This document shows, piece by piece, positions 26,040-35,517 of a stretch of 64,000 nt of DNA. Position 1 is the stretch's first letter, and every line of letters begins with the position of its first letter. The stretch covers positions 53,944 to 117,943 of the forward strand of contig CAZPHH010000001.1 of assembly GCA_964586145.1 (NCBI GenBank). The letters run 5' to 3'. The notes below the pieces were generated by a model that did not search any database, was not told the origin of the DNA, and saw only the letters and a list, made by a program, of their open reading frames with translations. Both the position numbers and the translations under genes were made by a program. Source of the stretch: JAFGJQ01 sp964586145. GTDB taxonomy: Bacteria > Planctomycetota > Phycisphaerae > UBA1845.

Positions 26040-27695
26040 TTAATGAACATCACAACAAGGAATCCCACCGCCGAAATCGATCGGGGAGGCATAGAAGGTC
26101 TGGGTCCACCCCTCTTTGGTGAGCGGCTTGAACTTGCTCTTGACGGGTTCGAAGCGGATCGGCTGTCCAGGATTCACGCCTTTCAGCGGTTCCTGATCTT
26201 TCATAACGATGACTCCATTAACAAGTACGTGAAGAATTCCCGTGGACGGAAGTCTGCCGTTTGCGTAGGTCGAATTATCCCTTACCGTTTCAGGATCGAA
26301 TATGGTGATGTCGGCCACCATGCCTTCTTGCATGCGGCCGCGAACCTGCATGGACTTCAAACCCATCTCGCCCAGCGGCTTGGCATAATTGTAACTGGTC
26401 ATGGATACGGCTTGCATCAACGGAATATTGTTTTCCCTGGCAAGGCGAAGCACGGTGGCAAAAGACCCGGAAGTCCGCGGGTGGGTATTGGGGAGATCTT
26501 CGAAGGGAGTATCCCAGGTTAGGTTATCGCTTGGGATCATGGGCATGCCGTCGCTACCAATAGCCACGCCGGGCATTTTGAGCCAGTCAACAATAGCCGA
26601 TTCCGGGATCTTGTAGACAAGCACGAGGCGTGCGGGTTCCTTTTTGATCATCTCCTCACGCGATTTCTGGGTGTAGAATTCGCCGGTCGCGACATCCTGA
26701 ACCGTCTCTTCGTATTTGTTGCCCAGAGCCTGTACCCAGACTTCCGGCTCCAGAAATACGGCATTCAGCGCAGTGGAACCTGCGGCATATGGATAGATTT
26801 CACCCCAGACGTTGTAACCCCGTTCCCGCATCCGCACCATAAGCTCATGCACCATATTGTATCCCGGATTATTGAAATGGGAGGCGATGGCCGGCGTCCC
26901 TAATGCCGCCGCGTTTGCGAGCATCTCCTGGATACCGTTGACTTCGGTGGTATCATCACCGGGCGTATAGCGGAAATGCATGGCGATAAAGCGGCCGTAT
27001 AGCCCGCCCAGCTTTTGCAGTTCAAATATCTCGCGGGCCGAGACCCCCGCGCGCATGTAGCCAACGGTAGAACCAATGCCAAGTGCTCCCTGCGCTAAGC
27101 CTTCGTCAATCAGGGAAAGAATCTGGTTTCCCTGCTCCAGATTGGGTCGGGTCTTGGACCAACCCTCCTTAATGGTTTCTTTGCCGTCTATCTTGTCCTT
27201 TGTGGATCGGGTTTTCTCCGCGTCGGGAGTGTATAGATGTTTCCAATCGGTAAAGCCGTCCAACACCTCAGCCCGCGCAAATTCGTGGGCCACCGCCACA
27301 CCGAAATTCAATGGTGCTTTTCCTTCACGCCGTTTGTACCACTCGTCGAGCTTTGGACCGTGAGCGCCGATCTCTGTGTCCAGAAGCGTCGTACGACCGT
27401 CGCGTAGCATCAACCGGTACTGATAGGGCTCAATACAATGTTGGTGCCCATCGATAAACCCAGGTGCCACCACCAGCCCTGTGGCATCAATGGTCTCCTT
27501 GCCATCGATCTTGTCACTGGTGATGACGGCGATCTTGCCGTCCTTGATCCCGACATTGCGGATCCCATCGAAGTTTGTCTCCGGGTCCATCACCCGGCCG
27601 TTGTTGATCACCAGGTCGTAATTGGCCGCCATGGCCGGCATGACCATCATCAGGCTCAGTGCCAGCAAACCAAAACATACTCTCAATGTTTTCAT
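26040..27695 (-). CDS. Exported N-acyl-D-amino-acid deacylase/D-aminoacylase-like amidohydrolase
   Basis: 551 residues with a strong Shine-Dalgarno (AAGGAG) and a signal peptide (LALSLMMVMPAMAA). The amidohydrolase-superfamily start DLVINNGRVMDPET, metal motif APGFIDGHQHC, later ASHFNNPG, and GSDGMPMIPSDN plus the C-terminal GMVADITIFDPETV place it in the D-aminoacylase/DAN branch. These zinc enzymes remove acyl groups from N-acyl-D-amino acids; signal peptides are unusual for the cytoplasmic Alcaligenes enzymes but known in related proteins. A nine-residue string DKIDGKETI occurs twice (near residues 61 and 168). It is the first gene after the IS element. Confidence 0.85.
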   Translation of the reverse strand: MKTLRVCFGLLALSLMMVMPAMAANYDLVINNGRVMDPETNFDGIRNVGIKDGKIAVITSDKIDGKETIDATGLVVAPGFIDGHQHCIEPYQYRLMLRDGRTTLLDTEIGAHGPKLDEWYKRREGKAPLNFGVAVAHEFARAEVLDGFTDWKHLYTPDAEKTRSTKDKIDGKETIKEGWSKTRPNLEQGNQILSLIDEGLAQGALGIGSTVGYMRAGVSAREIFELQKLGGLYGRFIAMHFRYTPGDDTTEVNGIQEMLANAAALGTPAIASHFNNPGYNMVHELMVRMRERGYNVWGEIYPYAAGSTALNAVFLEPEVWVQALGNKYEETVQDVATGEFYTQKSREEMIKKEPARLVLVYKIPESAIVDWLKMPGVAIGSDGMPMIPSDNLTWDTPFEDLPNTHPRTSGSFATVLRLARENNIPLMQAVSMTSYNYAKPLGEMGLKSMQVRGRMQEGMVADITIFDPETVRDNSTYANGRLPSTGILHVLVNGVIVMKDQEPLKGVNPGQPIRFEPVKSKFKPLTKEGWTQTFYASPIDFGGGIPCCDVH

Positions 27696-27748
27696 TCTGA
27701 GTCTCCTTATCTTAGAAAGCGTGCGAGAAGCGGTATTGCGACGCCTGG

Positions 27749-27775
27749 CCTATGATCCGACATTTCCCATTTGAC
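27749..27775 (+). repeat. Left terminal inverted repeat of IS1380-like element (candidate)
   Basis: The sequence CCTATGATCCGACATTTCCC and seven more bases pair imperfectly with the right-end copy; the TTTCCCA and TGAC blocks are exact in both. Confidence 0.55.
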
Positions 27776-27989
27776 CTTGCCCGGCTACGCCGCCGAGCGG
27801 TACTCCGTTATGATACCAGCCAGCCCGCGGCTGCGCCTTCCTCATTCTCGGTTTTTCCTGCTCTTGAGGGCCGAAACGGTCGTTCCCCTGCGTGACAAGG
27901 CGGCCTCTCGGCCTCGTTTCTTGGCGTCGGCGCAGGGCTTCCCCAAGGACCATCGCAGCGGGAGCCATTCTGCGGAACTTGTCGAGCCA

Positions 27990-29336
27990 TCATGAAGGTG
28001 CCATCGCGGGCACGGCACGCAGGCGTCGGATGCGATCCAGGATGGCGGCGAAGAGCTTGCGCGGAACCGCCACCTCGGCCATCTGGAAGAACACGTATTT
28101 CGCGTGACGCACCACCTTCGCCCCGATCTTGATCAGCTTTTCCCGCAGGGTCGTCAGTGTCCAGTGCCCTACGCGCGGCGGCAGCGCCAGCCGCCGCAGG
28201 AAGTTTCCGATGTTGTACGCCAGAGCGAACAACTGTAATCGCACCTGGTTGTCCACAAAGTCGTGGCAAGATAGCTTCGTCCACTTGATCGCGTTCTTAC
28301 CCTCCTTGATCCACTGCTCCGCCGTGCCACGCTGGTTGTAGAACCAGACCACGCTGGCTGCTCCGCCGCCCATATTGGTGACGATGAAGCCAACGCGGGG
28401 GAACAGTTCACCCTGGTGCCACTCGACCTTGGCCACCACGCGACGGGGTTGGCCCCAACTGGCGGCCTGATACATAAAGTCGTGATAGCGCACCACCGGC
28501 TTCTTCGGTGGGCGACCTACCGGACGGGTCAGCAGGTGCTGAATATGCCGCTCCAGCACGGCGTTTGACCTCAGCCGGATCGCATACAAGTAGCTCTCGG
28601 TTTCGAGGAACGTATACAACTCCGGGATGGCGAACGCCGCATCGCCACGGAAGTACTTCGCGATGTCCAAGTCGCGATAGCGGGTAACCACCGGTTCCAG
28701 CACGGAACGCCAGTCGTCAGCGCTGGCCACGTTGCCGTTTCGCAGCAACGCCCGCTCCAGGTCGCCCAGGTGGTTGAACAGGAACAACGGGTGGTAGCAG
28801 GTGCATTCGAAATGCCCGTTGTACGCCGAGCCTTCCTGTCTTCCATGGGTCTCACTCACCGAGCTGTCCAGATCGAGAATCAACCTGTCCAAGGCGCGGC
28901 GTTGGCGAACCCGATCAATCCACATCCCCGGCAGATTCATCAATGCCTTGAGGTTTCTCCTGGCCGTCAGAATCTCCGTTTCGAAGCGCCCCATCTGGCT
29001 GGTGGACGCGGCTTGCCGATCCTTGGCCCGACCTCCTACCACCTGACGCATGGCCGGATCAACAGCGAGTCGTTCCGCATCATTCGTATCCTCGTAGCCC
29101 GCCAGGCGGCTGTACACCGATTGCCGCAACAGGCCCATCACTTCGTGCTGGGTATTCTTGCCCCGGCGAGGATCGCGGAACATGTCATCCGCTGTGGCCG
29201 TCAGTCCCAGCGCTTCATCGAGTTCCCGATACGCGACCAGTCCTGCATCAGAGGTGACTGACGCACCGTGAAACTCCAACTTGATCTGGCTGTCGAAACC
29301 GACCCGCAACGCCTCCTTGCGTGCTTCACCCATCAC
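27990..29336 (-). CDS. IS1380-family DDE transposase
   Basis: 448 residues (starting MMGEARKEALRVGF), full family length. The DDE catalytic residues are likely D in DLDSSVSETHG, D in YFRGDAAFAIPELY and E in TAEQWIKEGKNAIKW. The C-terminus (LALPPRVGHWTLTTLREKLIKIGAKVV) is the usual IS1380 tail. No frameshift or stop is seen, so the element may be active. The gene is on the same strand as the hydrolases downstream of it. Confidence 0.95.
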   Translation of the reverse strand: MMGEARKEALRVGFDSQIKLEFHGASVTSDAGLVAYRELDEALGLTATADDMFRDPRRGKNTQHEVMGLLRQSVYSRLAGYEDTNDAERLAVDPAMRQVVGGRAKDRQAASTSQMGRFETEILTARRNLKALMNLPGMWIDRVRQRRALDRLILDLDSSVSETHGRQEGSAYNGHFECTCYHPLFLFNHLGDLERALLRNGNVASADDWRSVLEPVVTRYRDLDIAKYFRGDAAFAIPELYTFLETESYLYAIRLRSNAVLERHIQHLLTRPVGRPPKKPVVRYHDFMYQAASWGQPRRVVAKVEWHQGELFPRVGFIVTNMGGGAASVVWFYNQRGTAEQWIKEGKNAIKWTKLSCHDFVDNQVRLQLFALAYNIGNFLRRLALPPRVGHWTLTTLREKLIKIGAKVVRHAKYVFFQMAEVAVPRKLFAAILDRIRRLRAVPAMAPS

Positions 29337-29419
29337 ATTCTCCGAATTTCAGCGACTTGAGGTTCGTTTTCGCCTGTATTCATAGGAAAATCGTTATCTC
29401 ATTATACGCCGTGGTAAAT

Positions 29420-29446
29420 GTCATCTGGGAAATATGGGCTTAGACC
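29420..29446 (-). repeat. Right terminal inverted repeat of IS1380-like element (candidate)
   Basis: On the minus strand it reads GGTCTAAGCCCATATTTCCC then AGATGAC, matching the left end at 18 of 27 positions. Confidence 0.5.
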
Positions 29447-29537
29447 TTTGGGTGGTTCGCGGTTACCATGCCGTGGGATTGGCCCCGGGGCGGATCGGAT
29501 CCGACTGGTGGGGCGTGGAGCGGTGGAGAAGGATCGG

Positions 29538-31781
29538 ATGTCAGACGGCTGGTCGGTCGTGGAATCGCCGTTTCGGGTGGAATACGCCCGGGCGTACGAG
29601 GGCCTGTTCACCCTGGGCAGCGGATGCCTGCACGTGCGCGGCTCGCTGGAAGAGCACCTCCGCGACGCGCCGCAGGACCTCTCCTACACCCGGTTGCCCG
29701 CCGACGCAGCCCGCGAGACATGCCCCGCGACCAAGGTCAAATGGGGAACGTACGTGCCCGGCATCTTCGGACGCCACCCACTCCTCAACAGCGAAATGAT
29801 CAATCTGCCCTGGTTTCTGGGCATCGCTCCCTCCGTGGACGGAGAGAAGCTGGACCTGGAGCAGTGCATCGTCGAGGACTATCGTCGCGAACTGCGGCTG
29901 GATACCGCCACTCTTGTGCGGACGCTTCGCTGGCGGACGGCGTCCCGCAAGACCGTCGACGTGTGCTTCGAGCGATTCGTCTCGGCCGTCCGGCCGTACC
30001 TCTGCGTGCAGCGCATGACGCTCACTCCGGGCGATGCGATGCGTGTGGACGTGGAGGTCGGCATCGACGCGGACGTGCGCACGAACGGCTACGACCACTT
30101 CGTCCACGTGGAAACCGGCCGCGCCGGGGGCAGCGCCCTGGCATGCTTCGTCCACACGGACGCGCATGACCAGGTGGGCGTCGTGACGCAGGCCACCGCC
30201 CCGCGCGTCGTCTGGAAGCACAAGCCCGACGGCCGAACGGCTACCTTGCGGGCGGAACTGGACCTGCCGCCGGGAAAGGCCTGGACGCTCGAGAAGCGCA
30301 CGGCCGTGCAGACCACGCGGGACCTGGACCCGTGGGACCTGGTGACCTGCCTGACGCAGGTCCAGCCGCTGTCGTTCGAGGAACTCCACAACGAACACGC
30401 GGCGGCCTGGCGGGCGCGGTGGGAGACGTGCGACGTGATCATCGAGGGGGACCCGGACTCGCAGCGGGCGATGCGTGCGGCCCTGTTCCATCTGCTGCGG
30501 GCGCACGTCCCGGGCGATCCACGCGTGGCCATCGATGCGAACGGCTACTCGGGCGATGCGTGCGGGGGACGGTTCTGCTGGGACACCGAGATGTACCTGC
30601 TTCCGTTCTACCTGTACACCGACCCGCAACGGGCCCGCACGCTGGCGGACTTCCGCGTGCAAAGCCTGGACGGGGCCCGGGCCAACGCCCGCCGATACGG
30701 ATACGACGGAGCACGATACCCGTGGGAATCCGACGGCCAGGGCAACGAGTGCTGCCCGAACCGGCAACATGCCGATCACGGGATTCACGTGACCGCCGAC
30801 GTGATCTACGGCCTGAGTCACTTCGCACGAGCGACGGGTGAAGACGAATACCTGCGCGGCCCGGCTGCGGAAGTGGCCGTCGAGACCGCGCGGTACTGGC
30901 TCCAGCGCGTCGACCGCCGGCCGGGGGACGAGGGCCTGAGTCTGCTGGCCGTCATGGGGCCCGACGAGTACATGCCCATCTCCGGCAACAACAACTACAC
31001 GAACCGCCTGGTGTCTTTCGCGCTGGCCGTGGCCGCGGAAGTGGGCGAGGCGGGCGGAGCCTCGCCGAGCGAGCGGGCCGCGTTCGCGGAGGCGTCGCCG
31101 CAGTTGTACATCCTGCGGGCGGCGAACGGGGAACTCGTGCTTCAGTGCGAGGAGTTCGAACGGCTGGCCGAGCCGCGGTTTGACGAGTTCTGGAAGGCTC
31201 GGAGCCGGCCGTTCGCCTCCCAGGTGTCGCAGGAGCGTTTGTACCGCAGCAAGTGCCTCCAGCGGGCCGACGTTCTGATGCTGATGACGCTCTTCCCCGA
31301 CGAGTTCACCGACGAGCAGGTGCAGCGGGCCTGGGATTGCTACCTGCCGTACACCACGCACGATTCTTCGCTGTCGCCGGGGGCGCACGCGATTGTCGCG
31401 GTGCGGCTGGGGCGGATGGGCGATGCGTGGCGGTTCTGGGTGGTCGGTCGGGCACTGGACCTGGACGTGGCCCACGCCGGCGCGGCGGAGGGCGTTCATA
31501 TCGCCGGCGCGGCGGCCGTCTGGCAGATGGCGGTGCTGGGCTTTGCGGGAATGCGGACGGCCATGCAAAGCGACGTGCTGACCCTGCGGCCGCGGTTGCC
31601 CGAGGCGTGGACGCGGCTGGCGTTTCCGATTGTCTGGAAGGGGCGCCCGGCTTACATCGACGCGAACTCCAAGGGCGTGACGGTGACCAACCGCGGGGCG
31701 GAGCCGCTGGCCGTGGTGGTCTTTGGCCAGGCTCGCGAGGTTCTCGCCGGCGAACAGCAGCGCTGGGAGGTGCCGGCGTGA
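29538..31781 (+). CDS. Glycoside hydrolase family 65 disaccharide phosphorylase (maltose/kojibiose/trehalose phosphorylase-like)
   Basis: 747 residues from the ATG giving MSDGWSVVESPF with GGAGAAGG upstream; the frame is open 40 codons further, into the IS end. GH65 features: a beta-sandwich N-domain starting FRVEYARAYEGLFTLGSG, then the (alpha/alpha)6 barrel with FCWDTEMYLLPFYLYTDP, YPWESDGQGNECC, and GPDEY carrying the catalytic Glu, and HDSSLSPGAHAIVAVRLG near the phosphate site. It is followed by a beta-phosphoglucomutase in a GTGA overlap, so the reaction is very likely phosphorolysis of an alpha-linked glucose disaccharide to beta-glucose-1-phosphate. Which disaccharide is unknown. Confidence 0.92.
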   Translation: MSDGWSVVESPFRVEYARAYEGLFTLGSGCLHVRGSLEEHLRDAPQDLSYTRLPADAARETCPATKVKWGTYVPGIFGRHPLLNSEMINLPWFLGIAPSVDGEKLDLEQCIVEDYRRELRLDTATLVRTLRWRTASRKTVDVCFERFVSAVRPYLCVQRMTLTPGDAMRVDVEVGIDADVRTNGYDHFVHVETGRAGGSALACFVHTDAHDQVGVVTQATAPRVVWKHKPDGRTATLRAELDLPPGKAWTLEKRTAVQTTRDLDPWDLVTCLTQVQPLSFEELHNEHAAAWRARWETCDVIIEGDPDSQRAMRAALFHLLRAHVPGDPRVAIDANGYSGDACGGRFCWDTEMYLLPFYLYTDPQRARTLADFRVQSLDGARANARRYGYDGARYPWESDGQGNECCPNRQHADHGIHVTADVIYGLSHFARATGEDEYLRGPAAEVAVETARYWLQRVDRRPGDEGLSLLAVMGPDEYMPISGNNNYTNRLVSFALAVAAEVGEAGGASPSERAAFAEASPQLYILRAANGELVLQCEEFERLAEPRFDEFWKARSRPFASQVSQERLYRSKCLQRADVLMLMTLFPDEFTDEQVQRAWDCYLPYTTHDSSLSPGAHAIVAVRLGRMGDAWRFWVVGRALDLDVAHAGAAEGVHIAGAAAVWQMAVLGFAGMRTAMQSDVLTLRPRLPEAWTRLAFPIVWKGRPAYIDANSKGVTVTNRGAEPLAVVVFGQAREVLAGEQQRWEVPA

Positions 31782-32425
31782 TCCGCGCGGTGATTTTCGA
31801 CCTGGACGGCGTGCTGGTCTCGACGGACGAACTGCACTACCTCGCCTGGAAGCAGCTTGCCGATGCCGAGGGCATCCACTTTGACCGGGCGATCAATCAC
31901 CGCCTGCGCGGCGTCAGCCGGATGCAGAGCCTGGAGATCATCCTGGAACGGGCCGCGCGGTCGTACTCGCCGGAGCAGAAGGCCGCGATGGCCGAGGCAA
32001 AAAACGCGAAGTACCGCGAGTTGTTGTCGACGCTGACCCCGGCCGACGCCCTGCCCGGGGCGGATGCGATGGTGTCGGCAGTGCAGGCGCGGGGCGTGAA
32101 AATCGCGATCGGCTCCTCGAGCCGGAACACGGCGCTGATCCTGGAACGGCTGGGCTGGTCCGACCGATTTGACGTGGTGGTGGACGGAAACGACATTCAG
32201 CACTCCAAGCCGCATCCGGAGGTCTTCGTGCTGGCGGCGAGGCGATTGGGCGTGCCGCCGGCGCGGTGCCTGGTGGTCGAGGACGCGGCCGTCGGCGTGG
32301 ACGCGGCGCGCCGGGCGGGCATGGCCGTCTTCGGTATCGGCGCCGCCGAGCGCCTGCCCGGCGTGGATCGCCTGGCCCCGAGCCTGGCGGACGTAAGCGT
32401 GGATGCTCTGTTGAGCGAAGGATGA
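31778..32425 (+). CDS. pgmB: Beta-phosphoglucomutase, HAD superfamily
   Basis: 215 residues with a GTG start inside the stop of the GH65 gene (GTGA overlap) and GGGAGG upstream. The HAD motifs are VIFDLDGVLVSTDELHYLAW (nucleophile and acid/base Asp, cap start), IGSSSRNT, HSKPHPEVF and VVEDAAVGVDAA. It turns beta-glucose-1-phosphate from the GH65 phosphorylase into glucose-6-phosphate. The gene pair is a well-known catabolic unit. A further gene starts in its stop codon (ATGA). Confidence 0.93.
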   Translation: MIRAVIFDLDGVLVSTDELHYLAWKQLADAEGIHFDRAINHRLRGVSRMQSLEIILERAARSYSPEQKAAMAEAKNAKYRELLSTLTPADALPGADAMVSAVQARGVKIAIGSSSRNTALILERLGWSDRFDVVVDGNDIQHSKPHPEVFVLAARRLGVPPARCLVVEDAAVGVDAARRAGMAVFGIGAAERLPGVDRLAPSLADVSVDALLSEG

Positions 32426-32949
32426 ATACGGCGATGACGTGGTTGATGCGATGTGCGTTCGTATGGCTGGCGGCGCCGGGATGGCTGCTTCTGGGCGCGT
32501 GCAGTTCCGGGCCGTCACGGTACGAACAGTCGATGCAGCAGGCTCGGGCGATGTACCAGCACAGCCGGGACGACCTGGGGCCGCCACCTCGCCACCTGGA
32601 GGAAGCGGTGTACGAAAAGGGGAAGGCGAACTTCGTGGAAGACCTGGTCCGCGGTGTGGATTCGCCGCAGCGACGCGAAGCCCTGTACGCCCTGGGCTGG
32701 TTCGGCGACCGGCGGCACGCGGCGTTCGCGGCCGCGGCCCTGCCGGACGCCGACCTGTCGGTCCAGCGAATCGCCCTGGCTTCCTTCAACCGGCTGACCC
32801 ACCAGGCATTCGACGACGCGGACGACGCGGGTGCATGGTGGGAGAAGAACGGAAAGGCCTTCCCACGCTACAAACCCGAACCTGCTCGAAAGGAATCCTC
32901 TTCTCCCGTGCGAATCGGCACCGGCGTGGGCATGTGGCGCCGGTTCTGA
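32422..32949 (+). CDS. HEAT-repeat-like lipoprotein, unknown function
   Basis: 175 residues, starting in the stop codon of pgmB. A lipoprotein signal (MRCAFVWLAAPGWLLLGACSS) is followed by a short helical region with HEAT-like units (REALYALGWFGDRRHAAFAAAALPDA...VQRIALASFNRLTHQAF). Membership of the GH65-pgmB operon is clear from the overlap, but a sugar-related role is only a guess. A role as scaffold is typical for such repeats. Confidence 0.75.
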   Translation: MNTAMTWLMRCAFVWLAAPGWLLLGACSSGPSRYEQSMQQARAMYQHSRDDLGPPPRHLEEAVYEKGKANFVEDLVRGVDSPQRREALYALGWFGDRRHAAFAAAALPDADLSVQRIALASFNRLTHQAFDDADDAGAWWEKNGKAFPRYKPEPARKESSSPVRIGTGVGMWRRF

Positions 32950-33008
32950 AGCGGAACTGGCGCCGGTCCGTCGGCCGTACACCGCTCCCCGATTCGCCGT
33001 CTCCAATC

Positions 33009-34217
33009 TCAATCCAGTTCCGCCAGCGCCTGCCGGGCGGCGCGCATGCCGTGGATGATGTCCTCGTCCGGGGTAGCGAAGCTCAGTCGCAGGTAGTCCT
33101 TCTGCATGAAGGCCGCGCCGCTGGCGGTGACCACGCCGGCCGCGTCCAGCAGATACGCCGCCACGTCGTCCGAGCTCTGCAGGACGGACCCCGCCGGGGT
33201 CCGCTTGCCGAAGCAGCCTCGCACGTCCCAGAAGGAATAGAACGTGGCGGGCGTCGGCCAGATCTGCACGTGGGGCATGTCCTTCGATTCGTGATGCAGC
33301 AGGTCGCGCTTGGCTTGGAGTTCCTCCACAATTTCCGGATCGTACGGACGTCGGATGGCGGCCAGGGCCGCCGCCTGCGTCGGGGTGGCCGCCCCGGACG
33401 TATAGTGGCTCTGAAGATTCACCATGGCCCGGAGCACGTCCTCCGGCCCGACCGCCCAGCCGATCCGCATGCCGCCGGTGCGGCGGAAGTTTTTGGACAT
33501 CCCGTCCACCTGGACGAGCCACGGCCGCGTCTGCTCGTCGATGCGCGGCTCCGGGTACCGCCGGCCGTCGAACAGGATGCGCCAGTACAGCCGGTCCAGC
33601 ACGAAGTAGACGCGGCGCTCGGCACACACGCGCAACATCGCGTCCACTTCCTCCGCCGTGTAGAGCTGTGCCGTCGGGTTGCACGGGTTGTTCAGAAGGA
33701 AGAGCTTGGCGTGGGGTCGGGCGTCCAGGTTCCGCTCTACGTCCTCCCGGGTGACCTTCAGCCACTCCCGCTGTGTGCCCAACGGCAGCACCATCACGGG
33801 AAACGCATACGCGGCCGTGGCCAGCGGCTGGTAGCTCACCCACGGGGCCGCCTCCAGCAACGCGGCGTCTGCTGGGTTGCAGACCGCCAGGAAGATGTTG
33901 AACAGCGCCTGCTTGGCGCCCGTGCAGATGATGACGTTGCTCGGTCCATACACGTCCGAGAGTCCGAGCCACTGCAGGACGGCCTCGCGCAGCTCGAGCA
34001 GCCCGGCCGGGTCGGTGTACATCGTCCACTCGTCACGGAACGCCCGCTCCCCCGCCTCGCGGATGTCCGGGTCCAGTCGGCCCTTGGTCTCCCCCAGTCC
34101 GAAGTCGTACACCGGCCGGCCCTCGGCCAGCCGTTCCTGCACCCGCTGTTTCAGGGCCAGGGTCAGGGAGGGTCGGAATTTGCCCAGCTTGGCCGAGATT
34201 CGCTCGTGCAGTTCCAT
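33009..34217 (-). CDS. Class I/II PLP-dependent aminotransferase (AspB-like)
   Basis: 402 residues from ATG 34217; a GTG 17 codons upstream is an alternative. Fold-type I features: YDFGLGETKG, YTDPAGLLELREAV, LLNNPCNPTAQLY, and VDGMSKNFRRTGGMRIGW with the PLP-binding Lys in SKNF. The C-terminal LRLSFATPDEDI is normal. It is likely an aspartate- or aromatic-type aminotransferase. It is convergent with the lipoprotein at 32422 and lies just downstream of the KamA-like gene on the same strand. Confidence 0.87.
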   Translation of the reverse strand: MELHERISAKLGKFRPSLTLALKQRVQERLAEGRPVYDFGLGETKGRLDPDIREAGERAFRDEWTMYTDPAGLLELREAVLQWLGLSDVYGPSNVIICTGAKQALFNIFLAVCNPADAALLEAAPWVSYQPLATAAYAFPVMVLPLGTQREWLKVTREDVERNLDARPHAKLFLLNNPCNPTAQLYTAEEVDAMLRVCAERRVYFVLDRLYWRILFDGRRYPEPRIDEQTRPWLVQVDGMSKNFRRTGGMRIGWAVGPEDVLRAMVNLQSHYTSGAATPTQAAALAAIRRPYDPEIVEELQAKRDLLHHESKDMPHVQIWPTPATFYSFWDVRGCFGKRTPAGSVLQSSDDVAAYLLDAAGVVTASGAAFMQKDYLRLSFATPDEDIIHGMRAARQALAELD

Positions 34218-34341
34218 GATGCTCTTCTCGAAGGGTGTCTGGGGCCGCGGGATCGCGGGTCGATCCACTTTGGAGGTATCGGCGGATCAGGGGCCGGAGC
34301 ATTCGCAAATCAGCGGGCGACGGCGGTTTCCGGTGCAGGCT

Positions 34342-35517
34342 TCACTCCGGCCCCTCATCCACGCCCAGCCGCGAGGTGTGCTCGAACCTGGGCGAGGACT
34401 CGTCGGCCGGCTCCAGCTCATCCAGCCACAGCGCGTCGTCGTCGCGCTGATAGATCATGAACTGGCCGCGAAGGGCCGGGTCCTTCGCCCGGTGATAGCG
34501 CAGGTAGATGTGCCGCTCATCCACGGCGGCGATCTCCACCTTCCCCGTGGCGTGCGACATCACGTACCGCGCCCGCCGGGACAGGCCCGATCCCCTTCGC
34601 AGGGCCGCCCGGAAGATCTCCCACCCGCGGACCATGGGCACGGTGTAGGGCTCATTCCCGGCGGTCGGCCGGCCCTGGAACAGGTAGTACGACGGACAAC
34701 CGACGAACGACAGCTCGCGGAACAGGTTGCTCAGGACGAACGAATCGTCATTGACGCCGCGGATCAGCGGGCACTGGTTGACGCAGATCACGCCGCTGCG
34801 GATGACGCAGTCAAGGGCGTCCACGGCCGGGTCGGTCAACTCTCGCGGGTGGTCAAAGTGGGCCATCAGGTAGATGCGCTTCCGCGGCGTGGAGTGCGTG
34901 CGGAAGACGTCCTGGAGTTCCGGGTCATCGATGATCCGCCACGGGTCAAACGCCGGCATTTTGGAGCCGATGCGGATGATGCGGACGTGCGGGATCGCCC
35001 GCAGCGATTCCAGGATTCCGCGGATGCGCCGCGTGCTCATGAGCAGCGGGTCCCCGCCGGTGAGCAGCACGTTCGTGACGTTCGGATTCTCCGCGATGTA
35101 GCGGATGCCTTCCGAAACGTCTCGCGTCACCTCTTCGTTCTCATCCATGAAGAGCCGCTTGCGGAAGCAGAAGCGGCAGTACGCCCCGCACACCTCGTTG
35201 CACAGCAGCAACACGGTGTGTTCGTACTTGTGCTGCACGCCGGGCGACACCGTGACGGCCGCTTCGTTGCTGGCATCCAGGCGACCCCATTCGTGAAGCT
35301 CGTCCGGGCGCGGGATGATCAGTTGGCGGATGGGATCGTTCGGGTCGCTCCAGTCGATCAGGCCCAGGTAGTAGTCGTTCGCCCGGAAGACGTAGCGCTG
35401 CACCACCGCCCGAAGCGCCTCCCGCTGCTCCGGCGGAATCTGCGGCACGCGGTCGATGCTTGCGATGTACTTCACCCGTCGCGGCTGGCCGGCTCGGGGC
35501 TCGTTCGGATGAGACAT
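34342..35517 (-). CDS. KamA-family radical SAM protein (lysine 2,3-aminomutase-like)
   Basis: 391 residues from ATG 35517 (GGGAG upstream). The SAM-cluster motif is CGAYCRFC, followed by KRLF, LLTGGDPLL, RIGSKMPAFDPWRI, and HFDHPRELT. These match lysine 2,3-aminomutase/KamA rather than EpmB by length. The enzyme would move an amino group on lysine or a related amino acid using SAM, a 4Fe-4S cluster and PLP. The neighbouring aminotransferase (125 bp downstream) may act on the same amino acid, but this is inference. Confidence 0.88.
   Translation of the reverse strand: MSHPNEPRAGQPRRVKYIASIDRVPQIPPEQREALRAVVQRYVFRANDYYLGLIDWSDPNDPIRQLIIPRPDELHEWGRLDASNEAAVTVSPGVQHKYEHTVLLLCNEVCGAYCRFCFRKRLFMDENEEVTRDVSEGIRYIAENPNVTNVLLTGGDPLLMSTRRIRGILESLRAIPHVRIIRIGSKMPAFDPWRIIDDPELQDVFRTHSTPRKRIYLMAHFDHPRELTDPAVDALDCVIRSGVICVNQCPLIRGVNDDSFVLSNLFRELSFVGCPSYYLFQGRPTAGNEPYTVPMVRGWEIFRAALRRGSGLSRRARYVMSHATGKVEIAAVDERHIYLRYHRAKDPALRGQFMIYQRDDDALWLDELEPADESSPRFEHTSRLGVDEGPE

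Larger units (their letters stand above)
27749..29446 (-). mobile_element. IS1380-family insertion sequence
   Basis: About 1.7 kb, the usual size of the family, with one transposase. Candidate terminal inverted repeats are 27749-27775 (starting CCTATGATCCGACATTTCCC) and, inverted, 29420-29446 (TTTCCCA core); 18 of 27 positions match without gaps. The CCTA start fits IS1380-family ends. I could not define a target duplication. The left end is only 53 bp from the start of the D-aminoacylase-like gene. Confidence 0.75.
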
